A DNA stretch of 64,000 bases from JAABQG01 sp963726365 (GTDB lineage: Bacteria; Pseudomonadota; Gammaproteobacteria; Burkholderiales; Burkholderiaceae_C). The position numbers were made by a program, and so were the translations under genes. Below, piece by piece: positions 24,671 through 33,867 of this stretch; the first letter of the stretch is position 1, and each line of letters begins with the position of its first letter. Under the pieces are notes generated by a model. That model ran no database searches. It was given only the letters and a program-made list of their open reading frames with translations, and was not told the origin of the DNA. The stretch covers positions 62,001-126,000 of the forward strand of contig CAVSCI010000007.1 of the NCBI GenBank assembly GCA_963726365.1, given 5' to 3'.

Positions 24671-27442
24671 TCAAGCCAGTTGACCGTGGCAGTGCTTGTA
24701 CTTTTTCCCGCTGCCGCAAGGGCAAGGCTCGTTTCGACCCACCCGCGCAAAGGAAGCTGCAAGCGACGAGGCCGCCACACCCGCACCCCGGGAGTCGCTT
24801 TCCACCTTGGTTTCCACCTCGCCCGTTTCCGTCGGCGCGGTGTAGGTCACATTCACGATATTTTCCGCGCGCTGCTCCAGTGCCTCCGCCGCCTGCTCAA
24901 GTTGCTCACCCGACTGCACCTTCACCGTCATCAGCACCTTGGTGACGTCGTTTTTCACCGAGTCCAGCAGTTGCCCGAAGAGTTCGAAGGCTTCGCGTTT
25001 GTATTCCTGCTTGGGCTGTTTTTGCGCATACCCCCGCAGATGAATTCCTTGACGAAGGTAGTCAAGGGCGCTCAGATGCTCCCGCCAATGCGTATCAATA
25101 CTCTGTAGCAGAACAATCCGTTCGAACTGAGTGAAGTTCTCGCTGCCAATCTGCTCGACCTTGGCCGCAAACGCCAGGTTCGCAGCAGCCTGCACTTTCT
25201 CAACAATTTCACCTCCGGTAATCGCATTGGCGGCCTGTATTTCCTCGTGCAAAGGCAACTCGATCTGCCATTCAGTGGCGAGTACCTTCTCCAGAGCCGG
25301 GATATCCCATTGCTCCTCCACGGATTCCTGCGGTACATATTGATGCGTGAGGTCTGAAAAACAGCCTTCGCGCAGCGAAGCAATCTGGCCCGACAGGTCG
25401 CTGGCATCGAGGATATCGTTGCGCTGCTGATAGATCACCTTGCGCTGGTCATTGGAAACGTCGTCGTACTCCAGCAACTGTTTACGGATGTCAAAGTTGC
25501 GCGCTTCAACCTTGCGCTGGGCACCTTCAATACTGCGTGTCACGATGCCGGCTTCGATAGCTTCCCCATCGGGCATTTTCAGCCGTTCCATAATCGCCCG
25601 CACCCGATCGCCAGCGAAGATTCGCATCAGGGGATCATCCAGGCTCAGGTAAAAACGCGAAGAACCCGGATCGCCCTGACGTCCGGAGCGCCCACGCAGC
25701 TGATTGTCAATCCGTCGTGACTCGTGCCGCTCGGTGGCGATGATTCTCAGCCCCCCCTGGCTGGTAACGAATTCATGATCCTTTTTCCATTCTGCGCGCA
25801 ACGAGGCAACCTTCGCCTGGCGGGTAGCCGGATCAAGTGATTCATCCGATTCGACGGCATCCACCAGCTTTTCAACGTTGCCTCCGAGCACAATATCTGT
25901 GCCGCGACCTGCCATATTGGTCGCGATCGTGATCATTTTCGGACGGCCGGCCTGGGCCACGATGTCTGCTTCACGCGCATGCTGCTTTGCATTGAGCACC
26001 TGGTGCGGCAGTTTTTCCTTCTCGAGCAGTGTTGATATCAACTCGGAATTTTCGATGGAGGTGGTCCCCACCAGAACCGGTTGCCCGCGTTCGAAACATT
26101 CACGGATATCCATGATTGCCGCTTCGTACTTTTCCCGCGCGGTCTTGTAGACGCGATCGAGCTGGTCTTCGCGTCGACTGGGCCGGTTCGGCGGAATCAC
26201 CACCGTTTCGAGACCGTAGATTTCCTGAAACTCGTACGCCTCGGTATCGGCGGTACCGGTCATGCCGCATAGCTTGGCATAGAGGCGAAAGTAGTTCTGG
26301 AAGGTGATGGAAGCCATCGTCTGGTTTTCAGCCTGGATGGCAACCCCTTCCTTCGCCTCGACCGCCTGGTGAAGGCCATCACTCCAGCGGCGTCCACTCA
26401 TCAGTCGGCCGGTGAACTCGTCCACGATGACGATCTCACCCTCCTGCACCACATAGTGCTGGTCGCGATGGTAGAGATGGTGTGCACGCAACGCGGCGTA
26501 CAGATGGTGCATCAAGGCAATATTGGCGGGATCGTACAGACTGGCACCTGCGGCAATCAGGCCGAATTCGGCAAGAATCCGCTCGGAGTTCTCGTGCCCC
26601 ATCTCGGTCAGAAAAACCTGATGGGTCTTTTCGTCGAGCGTGAAATCACCCGGCGTGACGATGCCCTCGCCTGTGCGGGGATCCGCCTCGCCCTCCTGAC
26701 GCTTCAGCGAAGGAACAACACGGTTCATGGCCTGATACATGGACGTGTGGTCTTCGGCCTGACCACTGATGATCAGCGGGGTACGCGCCTCGTCAATCAG
26801 GATGGAGTCCACCTCGTCCACGATGGCGTAGTTCAGTGGACGCTGGACACGGTCCTGCGCCTCATAAACCATGTTGTCGCGCAGATAATCAAAGCCGAAT
26901 TCATTGTTCGTCCCGTACGTGATGTCGGCCTGATAGGCAGCCTGCTTTTCCTCGCGGGACATGTTGGGCAGATTGACGCCCACCGTCATGCCCAGAAAGT
27001 TGTAAAGACGTCCCATCCATTGGGCGTCCCGATTGGCAAGATAGTCGTTGACAGTAACGACGTGCACGCCCTTGCCTGTCAGAGCATTCAGGTAAACCGG
27101 GAGTGTGGCCGTCAGCGTCTTTCCTTCGCCGGTGCCCATTTCCGATATTTTTCCGTTGTGTAGCGACATGCCGCCCATAAGCTGGACGTCAAAGTGGCGC
27201 ATCTTCATGACCCTTTTGGAGCCTTCTCGCACGACGGCAAAAGCCTCGGGGAGCACCGCATCAAGCGCCTCTCCGGCGGCAACGCGCCCCCTGAGCTCCA
27301 GCGTCTTGCCTCGCAGCTGCTCGTCGTTAAGCCCTTCCAGCTGCGGCTCCATCGCATTGATGCGATCCACTGTCTTGCGGAACTGCTTGAGCAGGCGATC
27401 ATTTCGACTGCCGAAAATTTTGGTGAGGAGAGTGGTAGCCAT
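24671..27442 (-). CDS. secA: preprotein translocase ATPase SecA
   Basis: 923-aa motor that drives unfolded preproteins through SecYEG. Walker A is MGTGEGKT (about residue 103), the DEAD-like box is DEVDSILIDEARTPLIISG, and helicase motif VI is in QLRGRSGRQGDPGSSRFYLS. The C-terminal Zn/SecB-binding motif is NEPCPCGSGKKYKHCHG. Length fits proteobacterial SecA (about 900). It lies downstream of an M23 peptidase gene, a common arrangement. The 140-bp leader (27443-27582) shows no clear promoter or secM-like ORF. Confidence 0.97.
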   Translation of the reverse strand: MATTLLTKIFGSRNDRLLKQFRKTVDRINAMEPQLEGLNDEQLRGKTLELRGRVAAGEALDAVLPEAFAVVREGSKRVMKMRHFDVQLMGGMSLHNGKISEMGTGEGKTLTATLPVYLNALTGKGVHVVTVNDYLANRDAQWMGRLYNFLGMTVGVNLPNMSREEKQAAYQADITYGTNNEFGFDYLRDNMVYEAQDRVQRPLNYAIVDEVDSILIDEARTPLIISGQAEDHTSMYQAMNRVVPSLKRQEGEADPRTGEGIVTPGDFTLDEKTHQVFLTEMGHENSERILAEFGLIAAGASLYDPANIALMHHLYAALRAHHLYHRDQHYVVQEGEIVIVDEFTGRLMSGRRWSDGLHQAVEAKEGVAIQAENQTMASITFQNYFRLYAKLCGMTGTADTEAYEFQEIYGLETVVIPPNRPSRREDQLDRVYKTAREKYEAAIMDIRECFERGQPVLVGTTSIENSELISTLLEKEKLPHQVLNAKQHAREADIVAQAGRPKMITIATNMAGRGTDIVLGGNVEKLVDAVESDESLDPATRQAKVASLRAEWKKDHEFVTSQGGLRIIATERHESRRIDNQLRGRSGRQGDPGSSRFYLSLDDPLMRIFAGDRVRAIMERLKMPDGEAIEAGIVTRSIEGAQRKVEARNFDIRKQLLEYDDVSNDQRKVIYQQRNDILDASDLSGQIASLREGCFSDLTHQYVPQESVEEQWDIPALEKVLATEWQIELPLHEEIQAANAITGGEIVEKVQAAANLAFAAKVEQIGSENFTQFERIVLLQSIDTHWREHLSALDYLRQGIHLRGYAQKQPKQEYKREAFELFGQLLDSVKNDVTKVLMTVKVQSGEQLEQAAEALEQRAENIVNVTYTAPTETGEVETKVESDSRGAGVAASSLAASFARVGRNEPCPCGSGKKYKHCHGQLA

Positions 27443-27582
27443 GCATGCAGGTCCGCCCGACAGGCCCCTGACAGGCTCGCCGGACGACCGAAATCCCTAA
27501 GAAGTGTTGGATTCAGGTGGAGGCGCTTTTTTCGAATGCAACGACCGTTACGACATTGATTTCGATAGCGCAGCTGGCCATT

Positions 27583-28554
27583 TTACCTCTGCGGAGTGCG
27601 ACGCGGGCCAACACCGGCTTTGGCCTGCGCAACTTCTGCAAGCGCCAGATTCTGCCCAGCGTTGAGGAACTTCTGAGGGTCTTGCTGGACGCCCTGGACG
27701 AGCACCTCAAAGTGAAGGTGAGAACCCGTCGAACGCCCCGTATTCCCCACCTCTGCGATCTTCTGGCCGCGTTTGATCAAGTCGCCCTTTTTCACGAACA
27801 CACGTGATGCATGCGCATAGCGGCTGACCAATTCGTTGCCATGATCAATTTCGATCAGGTTGCCATACGCTGGATGGAACTCCTGCGCGACAACAACGCC
27901 GCCGGCGGCCGATAAAATCGGCGTACCCGGATCAGCTGAAAAATCCAGCCCCGTATGCAGCGCGGATCGCCCGGTGAAGGGATCAATGCGCCATCCAAAC
28001 GATGAGCCCAGATCTGCGTCAGACACCGGCTTCTGGGTAGGCACCATCAATTTGCGGATTTTCTGGTCGAACAACCTGGACTCCATGACGGTCAACAGAT
28101 CCGCGCGCTGAGTTCCCAGATTTTCTAATTCAGACAGGGTCGCCTGTAAATCCTCCATTGACAGCGCGGGACCTGGTATCAGAACACCGCCACGTCCTGG
28201 CGCGCTCTTCATTTCATTGGCACTCACGCCAGCAAGACCGGAAACGCGCTCGCCCAATGCCTCAAGCTGCATCATCTTGGCCTGCATGTCCCCGACCTGA
28301 CGCGCCATGGCGTCAAGATTCTCGCGCAGGAACCGGTCACGAAGTTCAATTTCGTCCTTCGCAATGAGCTTGACAAGTGGGCCCACGATGGGCCAACCCT
28401 CCCGGGCACCCTTGAGAAAGACCCAGTGATACAGCCCCGCAGCGGTCAACATGAGGCTCAATGACAGTGCGAGGCCAGTCACCAGCAGCCTGGTCCCGGT
28501 CAGATGGATTGCACGGCTTCTGGCAAGCCACGCATCCGTGATAATCAAGTGCAT
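27583..28554 (-). CDS. M23-family peptidase, membrane-anchored
   Basis: 323-aa LytM/M23 endopeptidase-like protein. It has one N-terminal membrane segment (LLVTGLALSLSLMLTAAGLY), a coiled-coil stretch (about 60-160, rich in Glu, Leu and Gln) and a C-terminal lysostaphin-type domain. Zn ligands are visible in ALHTGLDFSA (HxxxD) and GSHLHFEV (HxH). Such proteins cleave peptidoglycan crosslinks or activate amidases. I chose ATG 28554 (MHLIITDAW) over the ATG at 28593 because the upstream residues look non-coding. Divergent from the DUF721 gene. Confidence 0.88.
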   Translation of the reverse strand: MHLIITDAWLARSRAIHLTGTRLLVTGLALSLSLMLTAAGLYHWVFLKGAREGWPIVGPLVKLIAKDEIELRDRFLRENLDAMARQVGDMQAKMMQLEALGERVSGLAGVSANEMKSAPGRGGVLIPGPALSMEDLQATLSELENLGTQRADLLTVMESRLFDQKIRKLMVPTQKPVSDADLGSSFGWRIDPFTGRSALHTGLDFSADPGTPILSAAGGVVVAQEFHPAYGNLIEIDHGNELVSRYAHASRVFVKKGDLIKRGQKIAEVGNTGRSTGSHLHFEVLVQGVQQDPQKFLNAGQNLALAEVAQAKAGVGPRRTPQR

Positions 28555-28592
28555 CGGGTTTCCCCCTCTTTGACAATGTCCTGTCCCAGCCA

Positions 28593-28922
28593 ATGAATCG
28601 CCGCCATCATGCCGTCTCGCTCATGCAGGCCGCAGAAGCTGCCCCCATGCTGGCGCAGCTTGCCGGGCTCGCCCGCGATTCAAGTGAACGCCTAAAGGCG
28701 GTGGAACCGCTCATTCCGCCCGCCTTGCGGCCGCATATCCAGGCCGGGCCGATTGACGGCGACGCATGGTGCCTTCTCGTCAGCAGTTCCGCCGCGGCTG
28801 TCAAGCTGCGGCAACTGGTTCCCTCGTTTGAAGCGGCGCTAAGAAACCGAGGCTGGGACATCAAGTCCATCCGGATCAAGGTTAATAGTCAGGCACAAAT
28901 TCAGGGGCTTCGCAAACCCTAA
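28593..28922 (+). CDS. DUF721 (DciA-like) protein
   Basis: 109-aa protein related to the DUF721/DciA family. Recognisable features are a basic N-terminus, the LIPPALRPHIQAGPIDGDAW region and the C-terminal KLRQLVPSFEAALRNRGWD. DciA proteins load the replicative helicase in bacteria lacking DnaC; whether this divergent member does so is inference. It is located beside secA and the M23 gene, as in other Burkholderiales. The 136 bp to tRNA-Thr show nothing recognisable. Confidence 0.75.
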   Translation: MNRRHHAVSLMQAAEAAPMLAQLAGLARDSSERLKAVEPLIPPALRPHIQAGPIDGDAWCLLVSSSAAAVKLRQLVPSFEAALRNRGWDIKSIRIKVNSQAQIQGLRKP

Positions 28923-29058
28923 CGACCTTGCCACTCCATGCGGTTCTGCCCCTCGCGGCAGATACCCGTCCATGACCACCACCCGCGCAAGTTTCGCACC
29001 ACCGTTGCCATCTTGAAATACCGCCACCAAGACCGACAGCAAAACCGCCTTGATGAAA

Positions 29059-29134
29059 TGGTGCCGATTATCGGATTCGAACTGATGACCTACCGCTTAC
29101 AAGGCGGTTGCTCTACCAACTGAGCTAAATCGGC
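29059..29134 (-). tRNA. tRNA-Thr (anticodon TGT)
   Basis: A 76-nt cloverleaf on the minus strand. The acceptor stem is GCCGATT/AATCGGC, the D arm contains AGCTCAGTTGGTAGAGC, the anticodon arm is ACCGC-CTTGTAA-GCGGT giving TGT, and the T loop is TTCGAAT; CCA is encoded. A -10-like TAAAAT is present on the minus strand at 29144-29149, ten bases upstream. Confidence 0.96.
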
Positions 29135-29186
29135 GATGCCCGTATTTTACCGGGTCAGAAAAACGCGTCGGCACAAGCCGTGTGAG

Positions 29187-29693
29187 CTATTTGATGCGCT
29201 TGAGTGCAGGTCGCGGACCCGAAGGAGGCTTGGGCTTGGGAGGCGTGACTCCATCATCTTCGCCTGCACCCTCCGCCTGCGCGGAGACCAACTGAACCAC
29301 ATTCGACTCACCGTTTGAAGACCCGTCAAGTGTGCCGGACTGCAATGACGCGGCCGAAATCTCCGGCTGAACGGCGACGGGGAATGCCATGCCTTGTCCA
29401 TTCTCGCGAGCGTAAATGGCGATGACCTTTGAGACGGGAACCATGATCTCGCGGGGCGTTCCCGCGAAACGTGCCTTGAATTCAATAAACTCATTGCCGA
29501 GTTTGAGGGAGCTGGTCGCGTCAAAGCTGATGTTCAGAACGATCTCACCATCCTTGACGTACTCGCGCGGCACGCGAACCGAATCGTCTACCAGCACCGC
29601 CACGTAAGGCGTGAAGCCATTGTCGGTGCACCACTCATAGAGCGCCCGTATCAGATAAGGGCGGGTCGATGTTGAATCGAGCGCGTTCATCAT
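29187..29693 (-). CDS. sspB: ClpXP adaptor SspB
   Basis: 168-aa stringent-starvation protein B, which brings ssrA-tagged peptides to ClpXP. The folded part (about 1-115) shows RPYLIRALYEWCTDNGFTPY, then PREYVKDGEIVLNIS and FGG-like KARFAGTPREI. A flexible acidic/Pro tail (about 120-168) ends with the short basic ClpX-binding segment (RPALKRIK). It follows sspA by 19 bp, as in many beta- and gammaproteobacteria. Confidence 0.94.
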   Translation of the reverse strand: MMNALDSTSTRPYLIRALYEWCTDNGFTPYVAVLVDDSVRVPREYVKDGEIVLNISFDATSSLKLGNEFIEFKARFAGTPREIMVPVSKVIAIYARENGQGMAFPVAVQPEISAASLQSGTLDGSSNGESNVVQLVSAQAEGAGEDDGVTPPKPKPPSGPRPALKRIK

Positions 29694-29712
29694 CAGTAAG
29701 CCTGTGGTGAAA

Positions 29713-30324
29713 CTACTTGCGCATGACCTTCTCGGACGGTGTCAGTGCTTCAATGTAAGCCGGGCGCGAAAAGATGCGTTCGGCATACTTGAGCAAGGGG
29801 GCTGCATTTTTGCTCAGATCGATGCCGTAATAGTCCAGGCGCCACAACAACGGGGCAATCGCGACGTCAAGCATTGAAAAGCCATCACCCAGCATGTATT
29901 TGTTCTTCAGGAAAACCGGCGCCAATTGCGTCAGGCGGTCACGAATGTGGGCCCGCGCTTTATCCAATGCCTTGTCGTTCCCTTTGGTCGCCCGGTTTTC
30001 AAGCGTGGAGACATGGACGAAGAGTTCCTTTTCGAAATTCAACAGGAACAACCGAACACGGGCCCGATCCACAGGGTCGCCAGGCATCAGCTGAGGATGT
30101 GGGAAGCGCTCGTCGATGTACTCGTTGATGATGTTGGATTCGTAGAGGATCAGGTCCCGCTCGACCAGGATAGGCACCTGACCGTAGGGGTTCATCACAT
30201 TGATATCTTCGGGCTTGTTGTACAGATCAACATCGCGAATCTCGAAGTCCATCCCCTTCTCGAACAGCACAAACCGGCAGCGGTGGGAAAACGGACAGGT
30301 GGTTCCTGAATACAGCACCATCAT
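29713..30324 (-). CDS. sspA: stringent starvation protein A
   Basis: 203-aa RNA-polymerase-associated protein with a glutathione-S-transferase fold but no expected GST activity. The thioredoxin-like N-terminal domain reads MMVLYSGTTCPFSHRCRFVL; the surface PHP motif used for polymerase contact is in DERFPHPQLMPGDP. The C-terminal helical domain is complete. It lies directly after petABC, with a terminator-like structure in front of it. Confidence 0.95.
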   Translation of the reverse strand: MMVLYSGTTCPFSHRCRFVLFEKGMDFEIRDVDLYNKPEDINVMNPYGQVPILVERDLILYESNIINEYIDERFPHPQLMPGDPVDRARVRLFLLNFEKELFVHVSTLENRATKGNDKALDKARAHIRDRLTQLAPVFLKNKYMLGDGFSMLDVAIAPLLWRLDYYGIDLSKNAAPLLKYAERIFSRPAYIEALTPSEKVMRK

Positions 30325-30337
30325 GGCGGAGACTCCT

Positions 30338-30415
30338 AAAAATCAAAAAGAGTGGAATGCCGCCAAGGCCCTGCCTGGCACAAACCACTCCAAATAATCC
30401 AGGCCGATGGCCTGG
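30338..30415 (-). terminator. two stem-loops after petC
   Basis: Read on the minus strand, the first is a perfect 7-bp stem CCAGGCC-ATC-GGCCTGG (30399-30415) followed by ATTATTT. The second, larger imperfect hairpin is closed by GAGTGG/CCACTC (30350-30390), followed by a T-rich run (TTTTTGATTTTT). Together they probably end petABC transcription 13 bp before the sspA ATG; alternatively the second one is part of an sspA leader. Confidence 0.65.
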
Positions 30416-30427
30416 AATTCGTTGTGC

Positions 30428-31192
30428 TTACTTGATATCTTTCCAGTAAGCCGCATTCAATCGCCAGGTGAGGAAAGTGAACAGGCCCAGGAAAAGAAGC
30501 ACCCAGACACCCACACGCACACGCGTATTCTGGGCAGGCTCTCCCATCCACTGAAGGTAGTTCACCAGGTCACCGACGGTCTGGTCGTACTGGATCTGCG
30601 TCATGGTGCCGGCACTGATCTGTTCCCAGCCTTTGAAGATTTTCACAGCGTGACCATGCTCTTCCTTTTCCACGAAGACCGGCTTGCGCTCTCCTTGCAG
30701 TTCCCACAATACGTGGGGCATGGCAACATTGGGAAAAGTCAGGTTGTTCCATCCGGTAACTTTGGTGTCATCGCGATAGAAGGTCCGCATATAGGTGTAC
30801 AGATAGTCCGCACCGCTCCCACCCGAACCTGCGCGTGACCTTGCAATCAGGGTCAGATCGGGCGGATTGGCGCCGAACCATTCCTTGGCCTGCTTTGGAT
30901 CGATCGCCGCCTTCATGGTTTCGCCCACCTTTTCGGTGGTGAAAAGGAGGTTGTCCTTGATCTGCTTTTCGGTCAGGCCGATGTCTGTCAGGCGGTTGTA
31001 GCGCATGAAGGCTGCGGAGTGGCAGTTCAGACAATAGTTGACGAAGACCTTGGCACCATTTTGCAGCGATGCCAGGTCCGTCGTTTTGCCCGGCGCCTTG
31101 TCCCAGACGGCGCCACCAGAACTCGCCTGCACACCCGTCGCCAGGCCCAAAACCATCACCAGACCGATAGCCAGTTGCTTGATATTTTTCAT
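30428..31192 (-). CDS. petC: ubiquinol-cytochrome c reductase, cytochrome c1
   Basis: 254-aa periplasmic haem protein of the bc1 complex, anchored in the inner membrane. Signal peptide at 1-24, haem-binding CLNCH at 54-58, the likely Met ligand in VAMPHVLWELQG, and a C-terminal membrane anchor (VGVWVLLFLGLFTFLTW). It passes electrons from the Rieske protein to soluble cytochrome c. Last of petA-petB-petC. Confidence 0.96.
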   Translation of the reverse strand: MKNIKQLAIGLVMVLGLATGVQASSGGAVWDKAPGKTTDLASLQNGAKVFVNYCLNCHSAAFMRYNRLTDIGLTEKQIKDNLLFTTEKVGETMKAAIDPKQAKEWFGANPPDLTLIARSRAGSGGSGADYLYTYMRTFYRDDTKVTGWNNLTFPNVAMPHVLWELQGERKPVFVEKEEHGHAVKIFKGWEQISAGTMTQIQYDQTVGDLVNYLQWMGEPAQNTRVRVGVWVLLFLGLFTFLTWRLNAAYWKDIK

Positions 31193-31209
31193 GGTTGACA
31201 GTCTCCAGC

Positions 31210-32610
31210 TTAGTGCGCGGTAAAAGTCACGCGATCCGGCACCGGCTTGGGCTCACCGATCGTGCTCCACCAGGGCATGAGCAGGAAAAATCCGAAATAG
31301 AAGAGCGTTCCGAGCTGCGAGACCCGGCCACCGATGTCCGACGGGGGCAGCATGCCCAGATAACCCAGGACGAGGAAGTCGATGACAAAAATGGCGTACA
31401 AGTACTTGTGCCAGTCCGGGCGGTAGCGGATGGACTTGACCGGGCTGTTGTCCAGCCAGGGCAGGAAGAACAGGATCACAACGCCGCCGCCCATGGCCAC
31501 CACGCCCCAGAATTTTGCGTCGATGGCCATCATCATGGCCACCAGGACCACCGCGCCACCCAGGATGACGCCCTTGAACAGCGCGGACATCTTGCCTTTC
31601 CATACCGCCAGCAATGCGCCTGCCACCACGATGGCGATCAGCGCATACATCATCTCAGACGTCACCGCGCGCAACATCGAATAGAAGGGCGTGAAATACC
31701 AGACCGGGGCGATATGCAACGGCGTCTGGAAAGGGTCAGCAGGAATGAAGTTGTTGTACTCAAGGAAATACCCACCCATCTCCGGCGCAAAGAAGATGAT
31801 GGCGGAAAACACGAACAAAAACATGCTGACTGCGAAGATGTCATGCACGGTGTAATAGGGATGGAACGGGATGCCGTCCAATGGGACGCCATCCGGGCCC
31901 TTGTTGGCCTTGATCTCGATGCCGTCAGGGTTGTTGGATCCCACCTCGTGCAACGCGATGATGTGCGCGACCACAAGGCCCAGCAGGACCAGCGGCACGG
32001 CAATGACATGGAAACTGAAGAAACGATTCAGCGTGGCGTCGCCCACCACGAAATCGCCGCGAATCAGAAGTGCCAGATCCGGGCCGATGAAGGGAATGGC
32101 CGAGAACAGGTTGACGATCACCTGGGCGCCCCAGAATGACATTTGACCCCAGGGCAGCAGATAGCCCATGAAGGCTTCAGCCATCAGCGCCAGGAAAATC
32201 GCGCACCCGAACAGCCAGACCAGTTCGCGGGGTTTGCGGTAGCTTCCATACATCAGACCACGGAACATATGGAGATAGACGACCAGGAAGAAGGCAGACG
32301 CACCGGTAGAGTGCATATAGCGGATCAGCCAGCCCCACGGCACATCGCGCATGATGTACTCGACCGATCCAAAGGCCAGCGCGGCATCGGGCTTGTAGTG
32401 CATCACCAGAAAGATGCCGGTGACGATCTGGATCACCAGCACCAGAAGCGAAAGGGATCCGAAGATGTACCAGATATTGAAATTCTTTGGCGCGTAGTAC
32501 TCACTCATGTGCTCCTTGAAGAGCTTGGTCGCCGGGAATCGGTTGTCGACCCAGTTCATGAGTTTCTCGCCACCGCTGGCGTTGGGGGAAATTTCCTTGA
32601 ATTCAGCCAT
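31210..32610 (-). CDS. petB: ubiquinol-cytochrome c reductase, cytochrome b
   Basis: 466-aa membrane subunit carrying haems bL and bH and both quinone sites. Eight or so membrane segments; His ligands are in IRYMHSTGASAFF, YLHMFRG and FHVIAVPLVLLGLVVAH. The Qo-site loop reads PVWYF at the position of the PEWY motif of mitochondria and alphaproteobacteria. The C-terminus is extended by extra hydrophobic segments compared with mitochondrial cytochrome b (about 380 aa). ATG 32610 (MAEFKEIS) is preferred over a TTG five codons upstream and leaves 11 bp after petA. Confidence 0.96.
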   Translation of the reverse strand: MAEFKEISPNASGGEKLMNWVDNRFPATKLFKEHMSEYYAPKNFNIWYIFGSLSLLVLVIQIVTGIFLVMHYKPDAALAFGSVEYIMRDVPWGWLIRYMHSTGASAFFLVVYLHMFRGLMYGSYRKPRELVWLFGCAIFLALMAEAFMGYLLPWGQMSFWGAQVIVNLFSAIPFIGPDLALLIRGDFVVGDATLNRFFSFHVIAVPLVLLGLVVAHIIALHEVGSNNPDGIEIKANKGPDGVPLDGIPFHPYYTVHDIFAVSMFLFVFSAIIFFAPEMGGYFLEYNNFIPADPFQTPLHIAPVWYFTPFYSMLRAVTSEMMYALIAIVVAGALLAVWKGKMSALFKGVILGGAVVLVAMMMAIDAKFWGVVAMGGGVVILFFLPWLDNSPVKSIRYRPDWHKYLYAIFVIDFLVLGYLGMLPPSDIGGRVSQLGTLFYFGFFLLMPWWSTIGEPKPVPDRVTFTAH

Positions 32611-32621
32611 GGTCGTTTTCC

Positions 32622-33218
32622 TCAAGCCTTCCTGTCTTCACCGATCAGCAGCTTGCTGTCGGAGAGGAACATATAGGGTGGCACTTCCAGATTGTCGGGA
32701 GCGGGCTTGTTCTTGAAGACGCGACCGGCCATATCGAAAGTGGAGCCGTGACAGGGGCAGAAGAAGCCGCCTTGCCAGTCGTCCGGCAACGACGGCTGCG
32801 GTCCGGGATTGAACTTGTCGGACGGTGAACAACCCAGGTGGGTGCAGATGCCCACAACGACCAGAACCTCAGGCTTGCGCGAACGCCACCCATTGCGCGC
32901 ATATTCAGGCGTTTCACTTGGCTTGCGCAGGGACAGGGGATCCGCCAACTGCGGGTCGAGCTTGGGCAGTGCCGCCAGCTGCTCGGGCGTGCGGCGCACG
33001 ATCCACACCGGCTTGCCGCGCCACTCCACGGTGAGTTTTTCGCCCGGTTTGATTGCAGAAATGTCCGCCTCCACGGCCGCGCCGGCGGCCTTGGCCTTCT
33101 CGGAAGGCATCATGCTGCTGACAAAGGGAACAGCGGCAGCGATACCGCCCACCGCGCCGGCGCAACCGGACGCGATGATCCATGTCCGTTTGCTGTTGTT
33201 GACTGGGGTGTCACTCAT
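32622..33218 (-). CDS. petA: ubiquinol-cytochrome c reductase, Rieske iron-sulfur subunit
   Basis: 198-aa Rieske protein. The [2Fe-2S] ligands are in CTHLGC (about 125-130) and CPCHGS (about 154-159). The N-terminus carries a membrane segment (IIASGCAGAVGGIAAAVPFV) after a short polar stretch with SKRTW; Rieske proteins are usually Tat substrates, though the twin-Arg is not obvious here (KRTW). The tat genes lie at 37-38.6 kb. I chose ATG 33218 (MSDTPVNN). First gene of petABC; a possible -10 TACAAT on the minus strand is at 33261-33266. Confidence 0.96.
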   Translation of the reverse strand: MSDTPVNNSKRTWIIASGCAGAVGGIAAAVPFVSSMMPSEKAKAAGAAVEADISAIKPGEKLTVEWRGKPVWIVRRTPEQLAALPKLDPQLADPLSLRKPSETPEYARNGWRSRKPEVLVVVGICTHLGCSPSDKFNPGPQPSLPDDWQGGFFCPCHGSTFDMAGRVFKNKPAPDNLEVPPYMFLSDSKLLIGEDRKA

Positions 33219-33319
33219 GGGAATCCTCAAGAATGCGTTCTGTATCAGGGTCAACCCGTGATTGTAGCTGACCGCATTGGCCAGTTCAGGGCTTTTCCGG
33301 TGTCAGCCACGTCGGACAC

Positions 33320-33347
33320 TTGACATTCGGGCATCCTCGTGAATACT
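33320..33347 (+). promoter_or_regulatory. predicted sigma-70 promoter for mscL
   Basis: Perfect -35 TTGACA (33320-33325), 16-bp spacer, -10 AATACT (33342-33347; four of six match), 33 bp before the mscL start. Prediction only. Confidence 0.5.
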
Positions 33348-33380
33348 TGGCCGCTTCTTACAAAAGGCGGAGTGCACACG

Positions 33381-33803
33381 ATGGGAATGATGTCTGAATT
33401 CAAGGAGTTCGCGGTCAAGGGCAATGTGATGGACCTTGCCGTTGGCGTGATCATCGGCGGCGCCTTCGGCAAGATTGTCGATTCCGTCGTGGCGGACCTG
33501 ATCATGCCGCTGGTGGGTGCGATTTTTGGCAAGCTGGATTTCTCCAACCTGTTTGTGGTGCTGGGCAACGTCCCCGCCGGCACGGGAACCACGCTGGATG
33601 CGCTCAAGAAGGCGGGGATACCTGTCTTCGCTTACGGCAACTTCATCACTGTCGCGGTCAACTTTGCAATCCTCGCATTCATCATTTTCATGATGGTCAA
33701 GCAAATCAACCGACTGAAAAAAGAGGCCCCGCCCGCCGCGCCGGCCCCGACGCCGGAAGACGTGTTGCTGTTAAGGGAAATCCGCGACAACCTCCGGAAG
33801 TAG
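33381..33803 (+). CDS. mscL: large-conductance mechanosensitive channel
   Basis: 140-aa MscL that opens under membrane tension to release solutes on hypo-osmotic shock. The amphipathic N-terminus (MSEFKEFAVKGNVMDLAVGV) is followed by TM1 with VGVIIGGAFGKIVDSVV, a periplasmic loop, TM2 (FITVAVNFAILAFIIFMMV) and a charged C-terminal helix (LLLREIRDNLRK). I chose ATG 33381 (MGMMSEFKEF); the frame is open 14 codons upstream without family similarity. Monocistronic between a promoter and a terminator. Confidence 0.96.
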   Translation: MGMMSEFKEFAVKGNVMDLAVGVIIGGAFGKIVDSVVADLIMPLVGAIFGKLDFSNLFVVLGNVPAGTGTTLDALKKAGIPVFAYGNFITVAVNFAILAFIIFMMVKQINRLKKEAPPAAPAPTPEDVLLLREIRDNLRK

Positions 33804-33835
33804 TTCCTGACGACTACGGACTTTGTCGTCGCTCT

Positions 33836-33867
33836 GGCCCGTCTCTCTCAGGGAGGCGGGCCTTTTT
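33836..33867 (+). terminator. Rho-independent terminator after mscL
   Basis: Stem GGCCCG...CGGGCC (33836-33841 and 33857-33862), extended with one mismatch, followed by five T (33863-33867). It ends exactly at the last base of the convergent pdxA. Confidence 0.8.

Noticed and set aside
27443..27582. A secM-like arrest peptide gene upstream of secA
   Set aside because: No short ORF with signal peptide and arrest-type C-terminus is present in the 140-bp gap; the upstream gene is an M23 peptidase.
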